NCBI GenBank assembly: GCA_016212735.1
Contig: JACRDZ010000025.1
Location: 1-13,574 of the forward strand
Reading direction: 5' to 3'
Length of the DNA: 13,574 nt
Source: Candidatus Firestoneibacteriota bacterium
Lineage (GTDB): Bacteria; JACRDZ01
This document shows, one piece after another, positions 1-8,134 of this stretch; within the stretch, counting starts at the first letter, position 1; the number at the start of each line of letters is the position of its first letter. The notes under the pieces were generated by a model. The model did no database searches, was not told the origin of the DNA, and saw only the letters and a list, made by a program, of their open reading frames with translations. The position numbers were made by a program, and so were the translations under genes.

Positions 1-37
1 TATTTAAAAAATAGCTTAAATAAGCTGGGAATTTATA

Positions 38-126
38 GGGCACATAGAGGGCACAGAGGGGGAGAACTTAAAAACTCTTCTAATTCATTAATATTTAAAG
101 GTTTCTCTGTGTTCTCTGTGGTTAAG
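38..126. repeat. Imperfect inverted repeat built of CACAGAG units
   Basis: The left arm (about 38-60) contains CACATAGAGGGCACAGAGG. The right arm (about 101-126), read on the other strand, contains CCACAGAGAACACAGAG. Each arm is itself a tandem of two CACAGAG-like units, and about 40 AT-rich bases separate the arms. Dispersed repeats of this CACAGAG composition are, from memory, common in intergenic DNA of several environmental phyla. I infer a member of such a family. Copy number cannot be judged from one window. Confidence 0.5.
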
Positions 127-190
127 TTTTGACATTACCAAGAAAAAAAATAAGGGGTCGCGTCTCAACATTTGACATTACTTCCCCTTA
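127..190. repeat. REP-like hairpin with duplicated TTTGACATTAC
   Basis: TTTTGACATTAC at 127-138 recurs as TTTGACATTAC at 171-181. Between and beyond them, TAAGGGG (151-157) pairs exactly with CCCCTTA (184-190), enclosing a loop that starts TCGCGTCTCAAC. An AAGGGGTC...GTCT core followed by TTTGACATT resembles the ends I associate with REP elements mobilised by Y1 (RAYT/IS200-like) transposases, but that link rests on memory. No intact Y1 transposase gene lies in the window, so this would be a non-autonomous or orphan copy. Confidence 0.4.
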
Positions 191-408
191 AATCTTCTTC
201 CAGACTCTTTGTCTAACTCAAACACCTTTAAAAACTAGTTTTGATTATATTTTTTTAGGAATGTATCTAAATTATACTCCTGCTGAAAATCTTAAGTCAA
301 GAACTTTTTTCGATTAATCATAATTTTAATCTGCACTTTTTTTGACATAAACAAGATAAGATTTTGAAATAAAAGGCAAAAAAGATTTTTGTGTATTTTT
401 TAATTTAT

Positions 409-701
409 TTAAATGCGGAGGCTCTCCTCGCATACACAGCTGTCATGCACCTTGCAAAATAAAAAATCGCAAGTTGCACGCCAGCCTATTGCCTTTGCCA
501 TCTCCAGCAGTCTTGGTGCTCTGACTTCAGCCAGCATAAAAAAGCTATCTGGAGTTTATCCCTTACATTTTTAATACGGGATTCCCTGCGCTCCAAGCCT
601 GCTTCAGTCTCCTTATCATGGTAAATTGGCGTTCTTTCTCTTACATTAACAAAAAACCAAAATAGGGAATCCCGAGGTAGAACCTCCAGGATTTTTTTAA
701 T
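409..701 (-). pseudogene. GC-rich islet with broken open frames, possible gene or mobile-element remnant
   Basis: Base composition jumps here: 481-540 is 31/60 G+C, against 11/60 in a stretch of the beta-barrel gene (4081-4140). On the minus strand one frame is open from 701 to 489 and reads like protein (it includes FWFFVNVRERTPIYHDKE). A second, out-of-phase frame runs from ATG at 537 to TAA at 409 (MLAEVRAPRLLEMAKAIGW and onward). The two overlap around 490-537 as if a frameshift separated them. Neither has a convincing start signal. I do not recognise a family; the first peptide faintly resembles the opening strand of Y1 transposases. The islet also contains CGGGATTCCCT (577-587) with its exact inverse (664-674), and a 10-bp near-perfect hairpin at 446-478. 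It could equally be a structured repeat with no coding history. Confidence 0.3.
669..698 (+). terminator. Hairpin followed by T7 on the plus strand
   Basis: ATCC (669-672) and GAGGT (674-678) pair with ACCTC (682-686) and GGAT (689-692), with small internal bulges and an AGA loop, then T7 at 692-698. The shape fits an intrinsic terminator reading on the plus strand. No convincing plus-strand gene precedes it, so it may only be the end structure of the GC-rich islet. On the minus strand the A-run lies before the hairpin, so it would not terminate the purC transcript in the usual way. Confidence 0.3.
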
Positions 702-718
702 TTAAACAATATTTTTTA

Positions 719-1768
719 TTATTTTATATCCAGTGAAGGTAGATTTTCTTTGATTTCGTGTAATATATCATCAAGAGCAGGAATATCCTGAAACCATTCT
801 CTACCGGTAATCTCATTAGTACATGCGCAGTAAATTTGTGAGATCAGTATTTTAAGTTTTTGGGGTAAATGTTCGGGTTTTTCCCTGCATATTTCTTTCC
901 AGTGCTCTATATCCTTTTGTTTTGCTTCACAAACTGCATCATACCAGACTGTATTGCGATAATGTATCCTTGCTATTTCTTTGCTTACAGGAATACCATT
1001 ATTACCCACAGGAGTAAACCGGCATTCATCCAGTGTGCCTGCAACATCAACCACGATCAAACGGCGCTCAGGATTAAAGCCAACTTCAATTTTTCCGTCT
1101 TCATTTACCAGATTTATTTTTGCAAATTCTTCTGTAATGATTTTATTGACTTTATCAGTCATATTTTTCAGTTCTTTAAGTTCTGCTTCGCTTAATCCTG
1201 AAATCTTTTGTGCTTCATCCCAGAGCATATATCTATCAGTTATTTCAAGTTTAGTGGAAACATCGTAAACAGCTTTTTCCAGTCTCTGATTAGGATAAGG
1301 CTTTTCATATAGCCCCATATCTTTCAAGGTTATTTCTTTACTTGATAATCGTTTAAAAACACTGCTCCCAGGAGGCAGAAAGTTTCTGTATATTACTTCC
1401 AGAGGAATCAGAAAACATCCTTTTAAACTCTTATATACTGAATAGTCATAGTTATTATTTTTAAATTCTGGTTTTACTACGCGCAAAATTTTAACTTCCA
1501 TAACATTAACCGGTTTTTTTACATCCGCAAGATTTTTTACTGTTCCATTCTCAACAAGTCCAGAATAGTGATTTGGTATTCCCATTTGTATAAATTTTTC
1601 AAAGAAATATGAGGCAAGCAAAGAAATAGCTTCTCCTTTATGATCTATATGGTCAGGCATTTCTCCCCAGTCAAAAACCGAATATCTGTCCGAGAAAACA
1701 AATCGTCCTGTTCCAACACTGTCAGGTTCTGCTTTTTTTATAACTTCAAGATCTTTTACACTGCCCAT
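719..1768 (-). CDS. purC: Phosphoribosylaminoimidazole-succinocarboxamide synthase (SAICAR synthetase), long form
   Basis: PurC joins aspartate to CAIR using ATP to give SAICAR, a late step of IMP synthesis in the cytoplasm. The 349-residue product opens with MGSVKDLEV and GRFVFSDRYSVFDWGEMPD, the N-terminal signature of this family. It later has GKIEVGFN followed by VVDVAGTLDECRF, matching the canonical KFEFG and DE...SRF segments that form the nucleotide and metal site. It is longer than the roughly 240-residue enzyme of E. coli and resembles the longer type found in some archaea and anaerobes. The start has an AGGA eight bases upstream and lies 9 bases past the nadE stop, so the two are probably co-transcribed. 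Its G+C looks higher than its neighbours (23/60 in 901-960). No other purine biosynthesis gene is present. It ends with TAA. Confidence 0.88.
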   Translation of the reverse strand: MGSVKDLEVIKKAEPDSVGTGRFVFSDRYSVFDWGEMPDHIDHKGEAISLLASYFFEKFIQMGIPNHYSGLVENGTVKNLADVKKPVNVMEVKILRVVKPEFKNNNYDYSVYKSLKGCFLIPLEVIYRNFLPPGSSVFKRLSSKEITLKDMGLYEKPYPNQRLEKAVYDVSTKLEITDRYMLWDEAQKISGLSEAELKELKNMTDKVNKIITEEFAKINLVNEDGKIEVGFNPERRLIVVDVAGTLDECRFTPVGNNGIPVSKEIARIHYRNTVWYDAVCEAKQKDIEHWKEICREKPEHLPQKLKILISQIYCACTNEITGREWFQDIPALDDILHEIKENLPSLDIK

Positions 1769-1777
1769 TTAGATATC

Positions 1778-3421
1778 CTATTCTCTGATATCATTACATG
1801 CAATTGGCATTCTCCATCCTGTACCAAATGCATGGTCTGTTATTTTAATTCCAGGAGCTGCCTGTCTTCGCTTGAATTCTGCTTTTTTAACTAAATATGA
1901 TACTTTCATTACTGTTTCTCTATCAAACCCGTCTGCAATTATTTCTTCAGTTGATTTATAATGTTCAATAAGTCTTAATAAAATATTATCAAGAATATCA
2001 TATGGCGGTAACGAATCCTGATCCGTCTGATTTGGTCTTAGTTCAGCTGATGGAGCTTTATCTATAATTGCCTGTGGAATAATATTCCCTTTTGTTTTGT
2101 TTATCCACTTAGATATACGGTAAACCATTGTTTTAGGAACATCGGAAATAACACCTAATCCGCCTGACATATCTCCATATATTGTACAGTATCCAACTGA
2201 TATCTCCGATTTATTCCCTGTATTAAGAAGCAGTGCTCTGTATTTATTTGAAAGAGCCATTAATATATTCCCTCTTATACGGGATTGAATATTTTCTTCT
2301 GTTATATCTTTTGAATATCCAGAAAAAACATCTTTCAATGTATCATCAAATGCTTTCATGATTCCATTTATAGAAATAATAAAATACTTTATACCAAGAT
2401 TTTTTACAAGTAGAAGTGAATCATCAACGCTTCCTTTACTTGAATAAGGTGAAGGTAAAAGAATACCCAGAACATTTTCAGAACCTATTGCTTCACTGGC
2501 TACAGCCGCTGTTAAAGCCGAATCAATTCCTCCTGACAGACCCAGTAAAACTTTTTTAAAACCGCATTTGTATATGTAATCTCTTGTCCCGCAAACAAGT
2601 GCATTCCAGGCTTCTGATTCCAGAGTAAAATCATCATTGCAAATTATACCCAAATAATTACTTATATCAGCAACTACAATATCTTCCATAAATGATTTTG
2701 CACGTGCAAATAATTTACCTTCATTATCAAAAGCACAGCTTCTTCCATCAAAAACAAGATCATCATTGCCTCCAACTTGATTAATATATAAAATAGGGAT
2801 TTTATATTTACCAGCAATATACCTTAATCTCTCCTCACGTATTTTTTGTTTCCCAATTGTAAAAGGAGAAGCAGATATATTTATAATACAATCTATTCCC
2901 TGAGAAACAAGTCTTTCAACAGGATCAAAAGAATAACCTCTGTTCCAGATATTTTTATAATTCCATATATCTTCACAAATTGTAACTCCAATACGTAAAC
3001 CATCAAATTCAAAAATATTTAATGATGAGGAGGATTCAAAATAGCGAACTTCATCAAAAACATCATAGTTTGGCAATAAAGATTTATTGAATTTCTCTTT
3101 TATTTTTCCATCATGTATTAATACAGCAGAATTATAAAGAGATTTTCCTGTTTCTAATGTATTTGGTTCAGCAATTCCAATTAATACAGGTATATTTGAA
3201 GATAATTCTGATGCAATATCATACAGTTTATTCCACGATTTTTTAATAAAACTTTTACTAAATAATAAATCTTTTGGCGGATAACCTAAAAGTGACATCT
3301 CTGATGTTATACACAAGTCGGCACCTTTATCTTGTGCTGTCTTAACACTATTAATAATCTTTAGGGCATTGCCCTCTAAATCTCCTACTGTAAAATTAAG
3401 CTGTAATAATGCAATTTTCAT
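1778..3421 (-). CDS. nadE: Glutamine-dependent NAD+ synthetase
   Basis: This enzyme amidates deamido-NAD to NAD using ammonia released from glutamine. The 547 residues comprise an N-terminal nitrilase-fold glutaminase (about 1-255) and a C-terminal PP-loop synthetase (about 270-547). The glutaminase triad is visible: E41 in TSEMSLLGYPP, K113 in NKSLLPNYDVFDE and C149 in GVTICEDIWN. The synthetase has the ATP pyrophosphatase loop SGGIDS at 296-301, and further on RGNILMALSN and GNKSEISVGYCTIYGDMSGG, which contact ATP and the deamido-NAD end. Length and both domains are complete, so it should accept glutamine without a partner subunit. A sigma70-like promoter lies directly upstream, making this the likely head of a nadE-purC unit. 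It ends with TAG. Confidence 0.95.
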   Translation of the reverse strand: MKIALLQLNFTVGDLEGNALKIINSVKTAQDKGADLCITSEMSLLGYPPKDLLFSKSFIKKSWNKLYDIASELSSNIPVLIGIAEPNTLETGKSLYNSAVLIHDGKIKEKFNKSLLPNYDVFDEVRYFESSSSLNIFEFDGLRIGVTICEDIWNYKNIWNRGYSFDPVERLVSQGIDCIINISASPFTIGKQKIREERLRYIAGKYKIPILYINQVGGNDDLVFDGRSCAFDNEGKLFARAKSFMEDIVVADISNYLGIICNDDFTLESEAWNALVCGTRDYIYKCGFKKVLLGLSGGIDSALTAAVASEAIGSENVLGILLPSPYSSKGSVDDSLLLVKNLGIKYFIISINGIMKAFDDTLKDVFSGYSKDITEENIQSRIRGNILMALSNKYRALLLNTGNKSEISVGYCTIYGDMSGGLGVISDVPKTMVYRISKWINKTKGNIIPQAIIDKAPSAELRPNQTDQDSLPPYDILDNILLRLIEHYKSTEEIIADGFDRETVMKVSYLVKKAEFKRRQAAPGIKITDHAFGTGWRMPIACNDIRE

Positions 3422-3456
3422 TTTTTATTCCATATTAATATTTTCACAATTGAATT

Positions 3457-3484
3457 ATTATATAACACCACTAATTAAAGTCAA
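3457..3484 (-). promoter_or_regulatory. Sigma70-like promoter of nadE
   Basis: Read on the minus strand, TTGACT (3484-3479) and a perfect TATAAT (3462-3457) are separated by 16 bases. This places the transcript start near 3450, about 28 bases before the nadE ATG. The element lies in the 86-base gap after the beta-barrel gene, so nadE need not depend on read-through. Confidence 0.6.
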
Positions 3485-3507
3485 CTTCATTTCCTGCTTT
3501 ATTATAT

Positions 3508-5169
3508 CTACCAGTATATTCTAAATTCACCAGCTAATCTACTCTCTTTTTTATAATCAAGTCGTACATAACGTAAATAGAAATATATTTTTTCTATTAA
3601 AGATAATCTGTATTGTATATAATATTCCCAATTTTGTTTATTATTATGATTTATATCTTCTTCATTAACTTTTAGTTTGTAATCTAATAAAGATGCTTTA
3701 TCGAAACTATAAGATAATTTCGTACTTTTTGATCTATCTAATGAAGCATTTTCTTTATATTCTTTAAAGCTAAGTATTAATTCCAATTTTTTATATGGAA
3801 TAACGTTAAACTGAATTGTATTATTCAATTCACAGGGTTTTCCTATTTCTTCAAATTTCCAGGTACGAGTATATTCTCCTGTCAGATGATTTGTGAATTT
3901 TGATTTAATCTGAATATTACTTCTTTGCGCAGATATATCTGTTGACGGATGCTGCCATAAATCATAATCTCCGCCTACTGATAAACGTTCTATTGGTTTA
4001 TGTATAATTTTTAAATATATTCCTTTTTCATCAGTATTATCCGGTTCATCATCATTTGAAGCAAAACTGAGACTGTAAGGATTTATAAAATCTTTTTCAT
4101 AATATCTGTATAAAAATACAGTAGCTGTTTTAGTATAATCAGAAACAATTTTAAAAATAGCACCTGGTATTCCCGATCCTGTTCTGGCAACTTCTGAAGT
4201 AAAAGAAAGATTTTCTATATTAAACTTTAAATACAGACCTGAAAAACTAATAGGATTATTATCTTCTCTATACCATGAGATATTTGTAGAATCATCTTTC
4301 AGAATTATCTTGCTTTTAAAATATGTTATTCCTATATTTAATGATTTATCAGGTTTTTTATATTCAATATTAAGACCATCAAGAAATTCCTGCATTTCTT
4401 TTTCTACATCTTTATTTGGAGCAGAATGTAAATAGGATAAAAAAATATTTTTATGCGGTTCAATAGTTAATCCTGTACCATAAAATTTATGCCGTGTTCC
4501 AGTATCAGGTGAAAATCCTTCATCCTGGCGGCTGTTGCTTAGAGTCACTCCTGATCCGAAATTTACCTTGTAGTTTCCGAAAATAATATTTTTAATAAAT
4601 TTCCCATTATTGTATAAAAGAAAGTGTTTTGGTATACCTTTTTTAAGATGGTAATCTTCCATACTGTTATACCCGCCAAGAAAACCTATAACATATTTAC
4701 CTCTTCTTAAAATTAATTCATCAAGTATATAAGGTTCTTCTTCCTCCTCCTGTGTAAAGCTTTCCTTGTATTTTATCTTATTATAAAAATAATTTTTGTC
4801 TTTTAATATTATTTTTACAAAAGGTCTCCAATCTCTTATCATTTTATCAGAAATTTCAGAAATGGAAATTAATTCATTTATATTCGTAAAACCATTTTTA
4901 TCTTCTCGCAATTTAATAATTTTTTCTGCCAATTGTATATTAATACCTGGTAAAGATGTTAACTGATATTTATCTGTTTGATTTAAATCGAGAGGGTTTT
5001 CCAGAAGAAACAATAAATTATTTTTTTCTTCATCAGAAATTTCACTATGATAAAACAAGTCGTATATATCTTCTTCTCCTGATATAGAAGAGAGATCATA
5101 AGAATATAATATTTGTTGTAGAGTAAAAAGATGAACAATTGATAAGATAAATAAACCAATTTTTTTCAA
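3508..5169 (-). CDS. Helix-hairpin-helix plus outer-membrane beta-barrel protein, function unknown
   Basis: This 553-residue protein begins with a signal-peptide-like segment (KKIGLFILSIVHLF, ending near Tyr24). A ComEA-type helix-hairpin-helix region follows at about 59-118 (LDLNQTDKYQLTSLPGI, then the second hairpin GFTNINELISISEIS). The remaining 400 or so residues alternate aromatic and polar residues in short strands and end in EFRIYW, an aromatic C-terminus like that of BAM-inserted barrels. I infer an outer-membrane barrel with a periplasmic helix-hairpin-helix domain, an arrangement I associate with Bacteroidetes-type proteins. Its role is unknown. DNA uptake is possible by analogy with ComEA but not shown. 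The start is TTG: GAGGG lies about 8 bases upstream, and no ATG occurs before the helix-hairpin-helix region, so only TTG preserves the signal peptide. It ends with TAG. Confidence 0.7.
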   Translation of the reverse strand: MKKIGLFILSIVHLFTLQQILYSYDLSSISGEEDIYDLFYHSEISDEEKNNLLFLLENPLDLNQTDKYQLTSLPGINIQLAEKIIKLREDKNGFTNINELISISEISDKMIRDWRPFVKIILKDKNYFYNKIKYKESFTQEEEEEPYILDELILRRGKYVIGFLGGYNSMEDYHLKKGIPKHFLLYNNGKFIKNIIFGNYKVNFGSGVTLSNSRQDEGFSPDTGTRHKFYGTGLTIEPHKNIFLSYLHSAPNKDVEKEMQEFLDGLNIEYKKPDKSLNIGITYFKSKIILKDDSTNISWYREDNNPISFSGLYLKFNIENLSFTSEVARTGSGIPGAIFKIVSDYTKTATVFLYRYYEKDFINPYSLSFASNDDEPDNTDEKGIYLKIIHKPIERLSVGGDYDLWQHPSTDISAQRSNIQIKSKFTNHLTGEYTRTWKFEEIGKPCELNNTIQFNVIPYKKLELILSFKEYKENASLDRSKSTKLSYSFDKASLLDYKLKVNEEDINHNNKQNWEYYIQYRLSLIEKIYFYLRYVRLDYKKESRLAGEFRIYW

Positions 5170-5224
5170 TAAGTTTGCCCTCTGATTTTAATACAGAATA
5201 GAACAAACGCTTTTATCTATTTTC

Positions 5225-6268
5225 TTATTGATATACTATTTTCTTTATTGTTTTTTTGAAAGGTTTCTTAATAACTCCTTTTTCTGTAATTATTGCTGAG
5301 ATGTATTTTGAAGGAGTAATATCAAAAGCAGGATTGGCTGCTTCTGTACCGATTGGGGTAATTCGTTTTCCGGCAATAAAATGGATCTCTTCAGATGAAC
5401 GCTCTTCTATAGGTATTTTTTCACCTGAATCAATATTAGTATCAATAGTAGAAATTGGAGCAGCAACATAAAAAGGAATTTTATTTTCATTTGCAAGTAC
5501 AGATAAACTATACGTCCCGATTTTATTAGCTGTATCACCATTTGCAGCAATTCTGTCAGCACCAACAACAACAGCATCTATCTTCCCGCGGGACATAAAA
5601 TGACCTGCCATACTATCCGTAATCAGAGTTACAGGAATCCCATACTGCTGCAATTCCCATACAGTTAAACGTGACCCCTGCAGAAATGGCCGCGTTTCAT
5701 CTGCAAAAACATTAATCTTTTTCCCCATATCAAAAGCACTTCTTATAACTCCTAATGCAGTGCCATAACCCGCAGTAGCTAATGCACCGGCATTACAATG
5801 AGTTAATATAGTACATGGACTTTTTAATAAAACAGCTCCGTTCTTACCTATGCTTTTATTAATATCTATATCTTCATTATAGACATTAATTGCTTCATGT
5901 ACCAGTATCTTTTTAATTTGCTGGACAGGCAGAGAAATGTTGTTTTGAAAACATTTTTTCATTCGTTCAATTGCCCAGAAAAGATTAACTGCTGTAGGCC
6001 GTGTTTTTCTAAATGTTTCTGCAATTTCATCAAATTCTATTTTTAATTTTAAAGCAGAATTGGTTTTGCTTTTTTCAATACCAAGAGCAATTCCCATACA
6101 TGCAGCAACTCCAATTGCAGGTGCACCGCGGATAACCATTTTTTTTATTGCGTCTGCAACATCGGTGTATTCTGTATATGTATTATAAATTACTTTATCA
6201 GGGAGTAAACGCTGGTCAATCATCTTAACTGAGTTTTTTTCCCAATATATTGTCTCATAATATTTCAT
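5225..6268 (-). CDS. mtnA: S-methyl-5-thioribose-1-phosphate isomerase
   Basis: MtnA converts 5-methylthioribose-1-phosphate to 5-methylthioribulose-1-phosphate in methionine salvage. The 347-residue protein is full length for the family, which is related to the eIF2B subunits. [10 protein letters not shown] (47-56) is the phosphate-side loop. The catalytic cysteine is C158 in [16 protein letters not shown], and the catalytic aspartate is D238 in [19 protein letters not shown], with N248-K249 binding substrate. [17 protein letters not shown] (190-206) is a further family hallmark. The gene begins four bases after the phosphorylase stop codon, so the two are almost certainly one transcript. 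The motifs favour MtnA over ribose-1,5-bisphosphate isomerase paralogues, though that activity cannot be excluded from sequence. No later salvage genes (mtnB, mtnC, mtnD) are in the window. It ends with TAA. Confidence 0.93.
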   Translation of the reverse strand: MKYYETIYWEKNSVKMIDQRLLPDKVIYNTYTEYTDVADAIKKMVIRGAPAIGVAACMGIALGIEKSKTNSALKLKIEFDEIAETFRKTRPTAVNLFWAIERMKKCFQNNISLPVQQIKKILVHEAINVYNEDIDINKSIGKNGAVLLKSPCTILTHCNAGALATAGYGTALGVIRSAFDMGKKINVFADETRPFLQGSRLTVWELQQYGIPVTLITDSMAGHFMSRGKIDAVVVGADRIAANGDTANKIGTYSLSVLANENKIPFYVAAPISTIDTNIDSGEKIPIEERSSEEIHFIAGKRITPIGTEAANPAFDITPSKYISAIITEKGVIKKPFKKTIKKIVYQ

Positions 6269-6272
6269 AAGA

Positions 6273-7106
6273 TTATAAACTCTTTATTCTTTTTATAACT
6301 TCTTTAACCAGCTTTGATATTTTTGGTTCAGTCTCATTTGCTATTTTAATTATTTCTTCAATATTTGCAGGTTTTAAAGCGTCTGGTAAACACATGTCTG
6401 TAACACAGGATAATCCCAAAACTTTCAATCCTGCATGTATAGCAACAATTACTTCAGGTACAGTTGACATACCAACAACATCTGCTCCTATTATGCGCAT
6501 AAATCTGTATTCAGCAGGTGTTTCCAAATTAGGTCCTGTTACACCTATATAAACACCTTTTTTTATTGGGAGTTGTAATTCCAGAGCAACTTTTTCAGTC
6601 AATGCTACCAATTCGCGATTATATGGTTCGCACATATCAGGAAATCTTGGACCAAGGTCGTCATCATTAGCCCCTATTAAAGGATTTACTCCCATAAAAT
6701 TTATATGATCAGTTATAATCATAATATCACCCTGTTTAAACTGATGATTCATTCCACCGCATGCATTAGAAACGACAAGTAATTTCGCTCCCCATTTCTG
6801 CATGACTCTGATCGGAAAAGTAACTTGCTCCATACTGTACCCTTCATAATAATGAAAACGGCCTTCAAGAGCTGCAACTTTTTTACCACTTAAAGTTCCT
6901 ATTACCAGATTCCCAGAATGACTGACTACTGTTGATTCAGGAAAATTAGGTATATTTTTATAAGGAATACTTTTTTGATTTTCAATTGATTCAACCAGTT
7001 TCCCAAGTCCAGTACCTAATATTATTGTAATTTCTGGGATAAAATCCGTTTCCTTTTTCAAAAATTTAACAGCTTTATCCACTTTATGTTTTAACTCAGT
7101 TGACAT
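6273..7106 (-). CDS. punA: PNP-family nucleoside phosphorylase, probably acting on methylthioadenosine
   Basis: This 277-residue enzyme belongs to the trimeric purine nucleoside phosphorylase/MTAP family. Phosphate-site residues match human PNP: T32 (GTGLG), H63 (SHSG), R83 and H85 ([10 protein letters not shown]) and N114 (NACGGM). The purine-site glutamate is E195 in [11 protein letters not shown], and M213 lies in VGMSTVPE. Two positions depart from the inosine/guanosine type: the base-reading Asn243 of human PNP is D237 (in CVTDMCLP), and the ribose-contacting His257 aligns with I249. In human MTAP the same sites are Asp and Val. With mtnA four bases downstream, I infer 5'-methylthioadenosine phosphorylase activity, with adenosine as an alternative. 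The overall sequence remains PNP-like rather than classical MTAP. A GGAGG lies four bases before the ATG. It ends with TAA. Confidence 0.85.
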   Translation of the reverse strand: MSTELKHKVDKAVKFLKKETDFIPEITIILGTGLGKLVESIENQKSIPYKNIPNFPESTVVSHSGNLVIGTLSGKKVAALEGRFHYYEGYSMEQVTFPIRVMQKWGAKLLVVSNACGGMNHQFKQGDIMIITDHINFMGVNPLIGANDDDLGPRFPDMCEPYNRELVALTEKVALELQLPIKKGVYIGVTGPNLETPAEYRFMRIIGADVVGMSTVPEVIVAIHAGLKVLGLSCVTDMCLPDALKPANIEEIIKIANETEPKISKLVKEVIKRIKSL

Positions 7107-7118
7107 AAATCCTCCATT

Positions 7119-7406
7119 TTATATTCCCAGAAGCTGTTCCAATTCTGGTTTTTTTATACCATAAATTTTTATAACTTTCTCACGCGATTTATTTCCGCTT
7201 AAAATCTCAATTGATGATTTTGATACATTAAATTTTTTTGCCAGGAAAGATATGCATTCCATATTTGCTTTGTCATCTGTCGGAGGAGCAGCTACACGTA
7301 ATTTAAGAGTATCATTTACAATCCTATATATTTCTGTACGTGATGATTTTGGTTGTACTCTTATTTTAAAAGTTACTCCTTCTCCATTTTCTTTAATTGT
7401 TAACAT
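7119..7406 (-). CDS. yggU: DUF167 / YggU family small protein
   Basis: This small protein of 95 residues spans the whole DUF167 domain. Its signature segments are VQPKSSRTEIYRI, then LKLRVAAPPTDDKANMECI, then SIEILSGNKSREKVIKIYG. The family has a solved fold but no settled biochemical role, so none is assigned. A TTG six bases further upstream (7412) could extend it by two codons. I prefer the ATG at 7406 because AAGGA sits six bases ahead of it, whereas the same AAGGA would touch the TTG. It lies 30 bases after divIVA and 12 bases before the phosphorylase gene, so it appears to be co-transcribed. Association with yggT and proC is common in bacteria. It ends with TAA. Confidence 0.9.
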   Translation of the reverse strand: MLTIKENGEGVTFKIRVQPKSSRTEIYRIVNDTLKLRVAAPPTDDKANMECISFLAKKFNVSKSSIEILSGNKSREKVIKIYGIKKPELEQLLGI

Positions 7407-7436
7407 TTGCAATCCTTAAAGTTATTTGATATTTGA

Positions 7437-8096
7437 TTACTCCTCTGTTGTTGTAATAATATCAGGATTATTTTCCAGGTCAATATCATTTAATGTGGTT
7501 TCTGTTGATTCTAAAAGATTAGATTCTGGTTCTCTAATTAAACTCCCCAAATTTATTTTATTTGATTCAGATGATGTTTTCTTTATTGAGCTTTTCGCTT
7601 CATTTTCTTTTGTTTCTTTTGTCTGTTTTTTTGAAGGCTGTTCTTCTTGATATTTCTTTTGATTATTAATAATTGTCTCTATATTTTCAATCATAATTTT
7701 TATTTGAGAAATAAGTTGATTTTTCTGATTCTGAAGTTCATAAATTTCATCTTTTATTTCCATTGCTTTTATTTCAGCTCTGCCTATAGTTTTTTCCGAG
7801 TTTAATTCCGCATTACGTTTTATTCGTTCTGCTTCTTTATTAGCTTCTTCTATCGTTTCATCAGAACTACGCTGAGCAGTTATCATAGCTTTTTCTAAAA
7901 ATTCTTCTTTTTTCCTGTACTCATCTACTTTCTTGCGTAATTCCGCAACTTCTTTTGTGAGTCTTTCATTGTCTTTTATAGATGCCTCATAATCATCTGC
8001 TAAAAGCTGTAAAAAAGTATCAACTTCCTGAGTATTATATCCCCTAAAACCACTCTCAAATTTCTGACGTCTAATGTCATCAGCACTAATTTTCAT
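7437..8096 (-). CDS. divIVA: DivIVA-domain coiled-coil protein
   Basis: DivIVA proteins bind negatively curved membrane at poles and septa and recruit division or growth factors. The N-terminal domain (1-about 37) shows FESGFRGYNTQEVDTFL. F17 and R18 occupy the same positions as the membrane-inserting Phe17 and Arg18 of B. subtilis DivIVA. Residues 38-150 are a charged, heptad-like coiled coil. The tail (about 150-219) is rich in Ser, Thr, Glu and Lys and looks disordered. Total length is 219 residues. The AGGGG before the ATG is a good ribosome binding site. Neighbours yggT, proC and yggU match the cluster often found beside cell-division genes. In a diderm the protein may serve polarity or wall growth rather than the Gram-positive Min system; this is inference. 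It ends with TAA. Confidence 0.9.
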   Translation of the reverse strand: MKISADDIRRQKFESGFRGYNTQEVDTFLQLLADDYEASIKDNERLTKEVAELRKKVDEYRKKEEFLEKAMITAQRSSDETIEEANKEAERIKRNAELNSEKTIGRAEIKAMEIKDEIYELQNQKNQLISQIKIMIENIETIINNQKKYQEEQPSKKQTKETKENEAKSSIKKTSSESNKINLGSLIREPESNLLESTETTLNDIDLENNPDIITTTEE

Positions 8097-8134
8097 TTAT
8101 TTCCCCTCTCTTGATTAAGAGTTAATCCATTCTT

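Larger units (their letters stand above)
1..718. other. Gene-poor repeat-rich stretch downstream of purC
   Basis: No convincing protein gene is visible in these 718 bases. From left to right it holds a small perfect hairpin (AGCTTA at 13-18 and TAAGCT at 21-26), a CACAGAG-type inverted repeat, a REP-like hairpin with a duplicated TTTGACATTAC, about 210 bases of plain AT-rich DNA, and a GC-rich islet with short open frames and several hairpins. A plus-strand open frame of 53 codons (413-574) has no ribosome binding site and no recognisable product. A weak promoter-like TTGACA at 342-347 points towards it. The pattern suggests accumulated repeats and mobile-element debris beyond the end of the gene cluster, but that reading is inference. 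Confidence 0.6.

Noticed and set aside
413..574. Plus-strand open frame of 53 codons starting MRRLSSHTQL
   Set aside because: There is no ribosome binding site and no recognisable family. It is antisense to the minus-strand frames of the GC-rich islet, and the TTGACA at 342-347 lacks a good -10 box.
1..718. CRISPR array
   Set aside because: The repeats are few, imperfect or inverted, with no regular spacing, and no cas gene is present.
869..1195. Plus-strand open frames over purC (869-1195, 981-1268, 1640-1894)
   Set aside because: They lie opposite a well-supported gene and have low-complexity Phe/Ser/Cys-rich translations typical of antisense shadows.
7426..7650. Plus-strand frame rich in Phe, Ser and Val opposite divIVA
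   Set aside because: It is the complement of the Glu/Lys/Thr-rich DivIVA tail and has no independent start signal or family.
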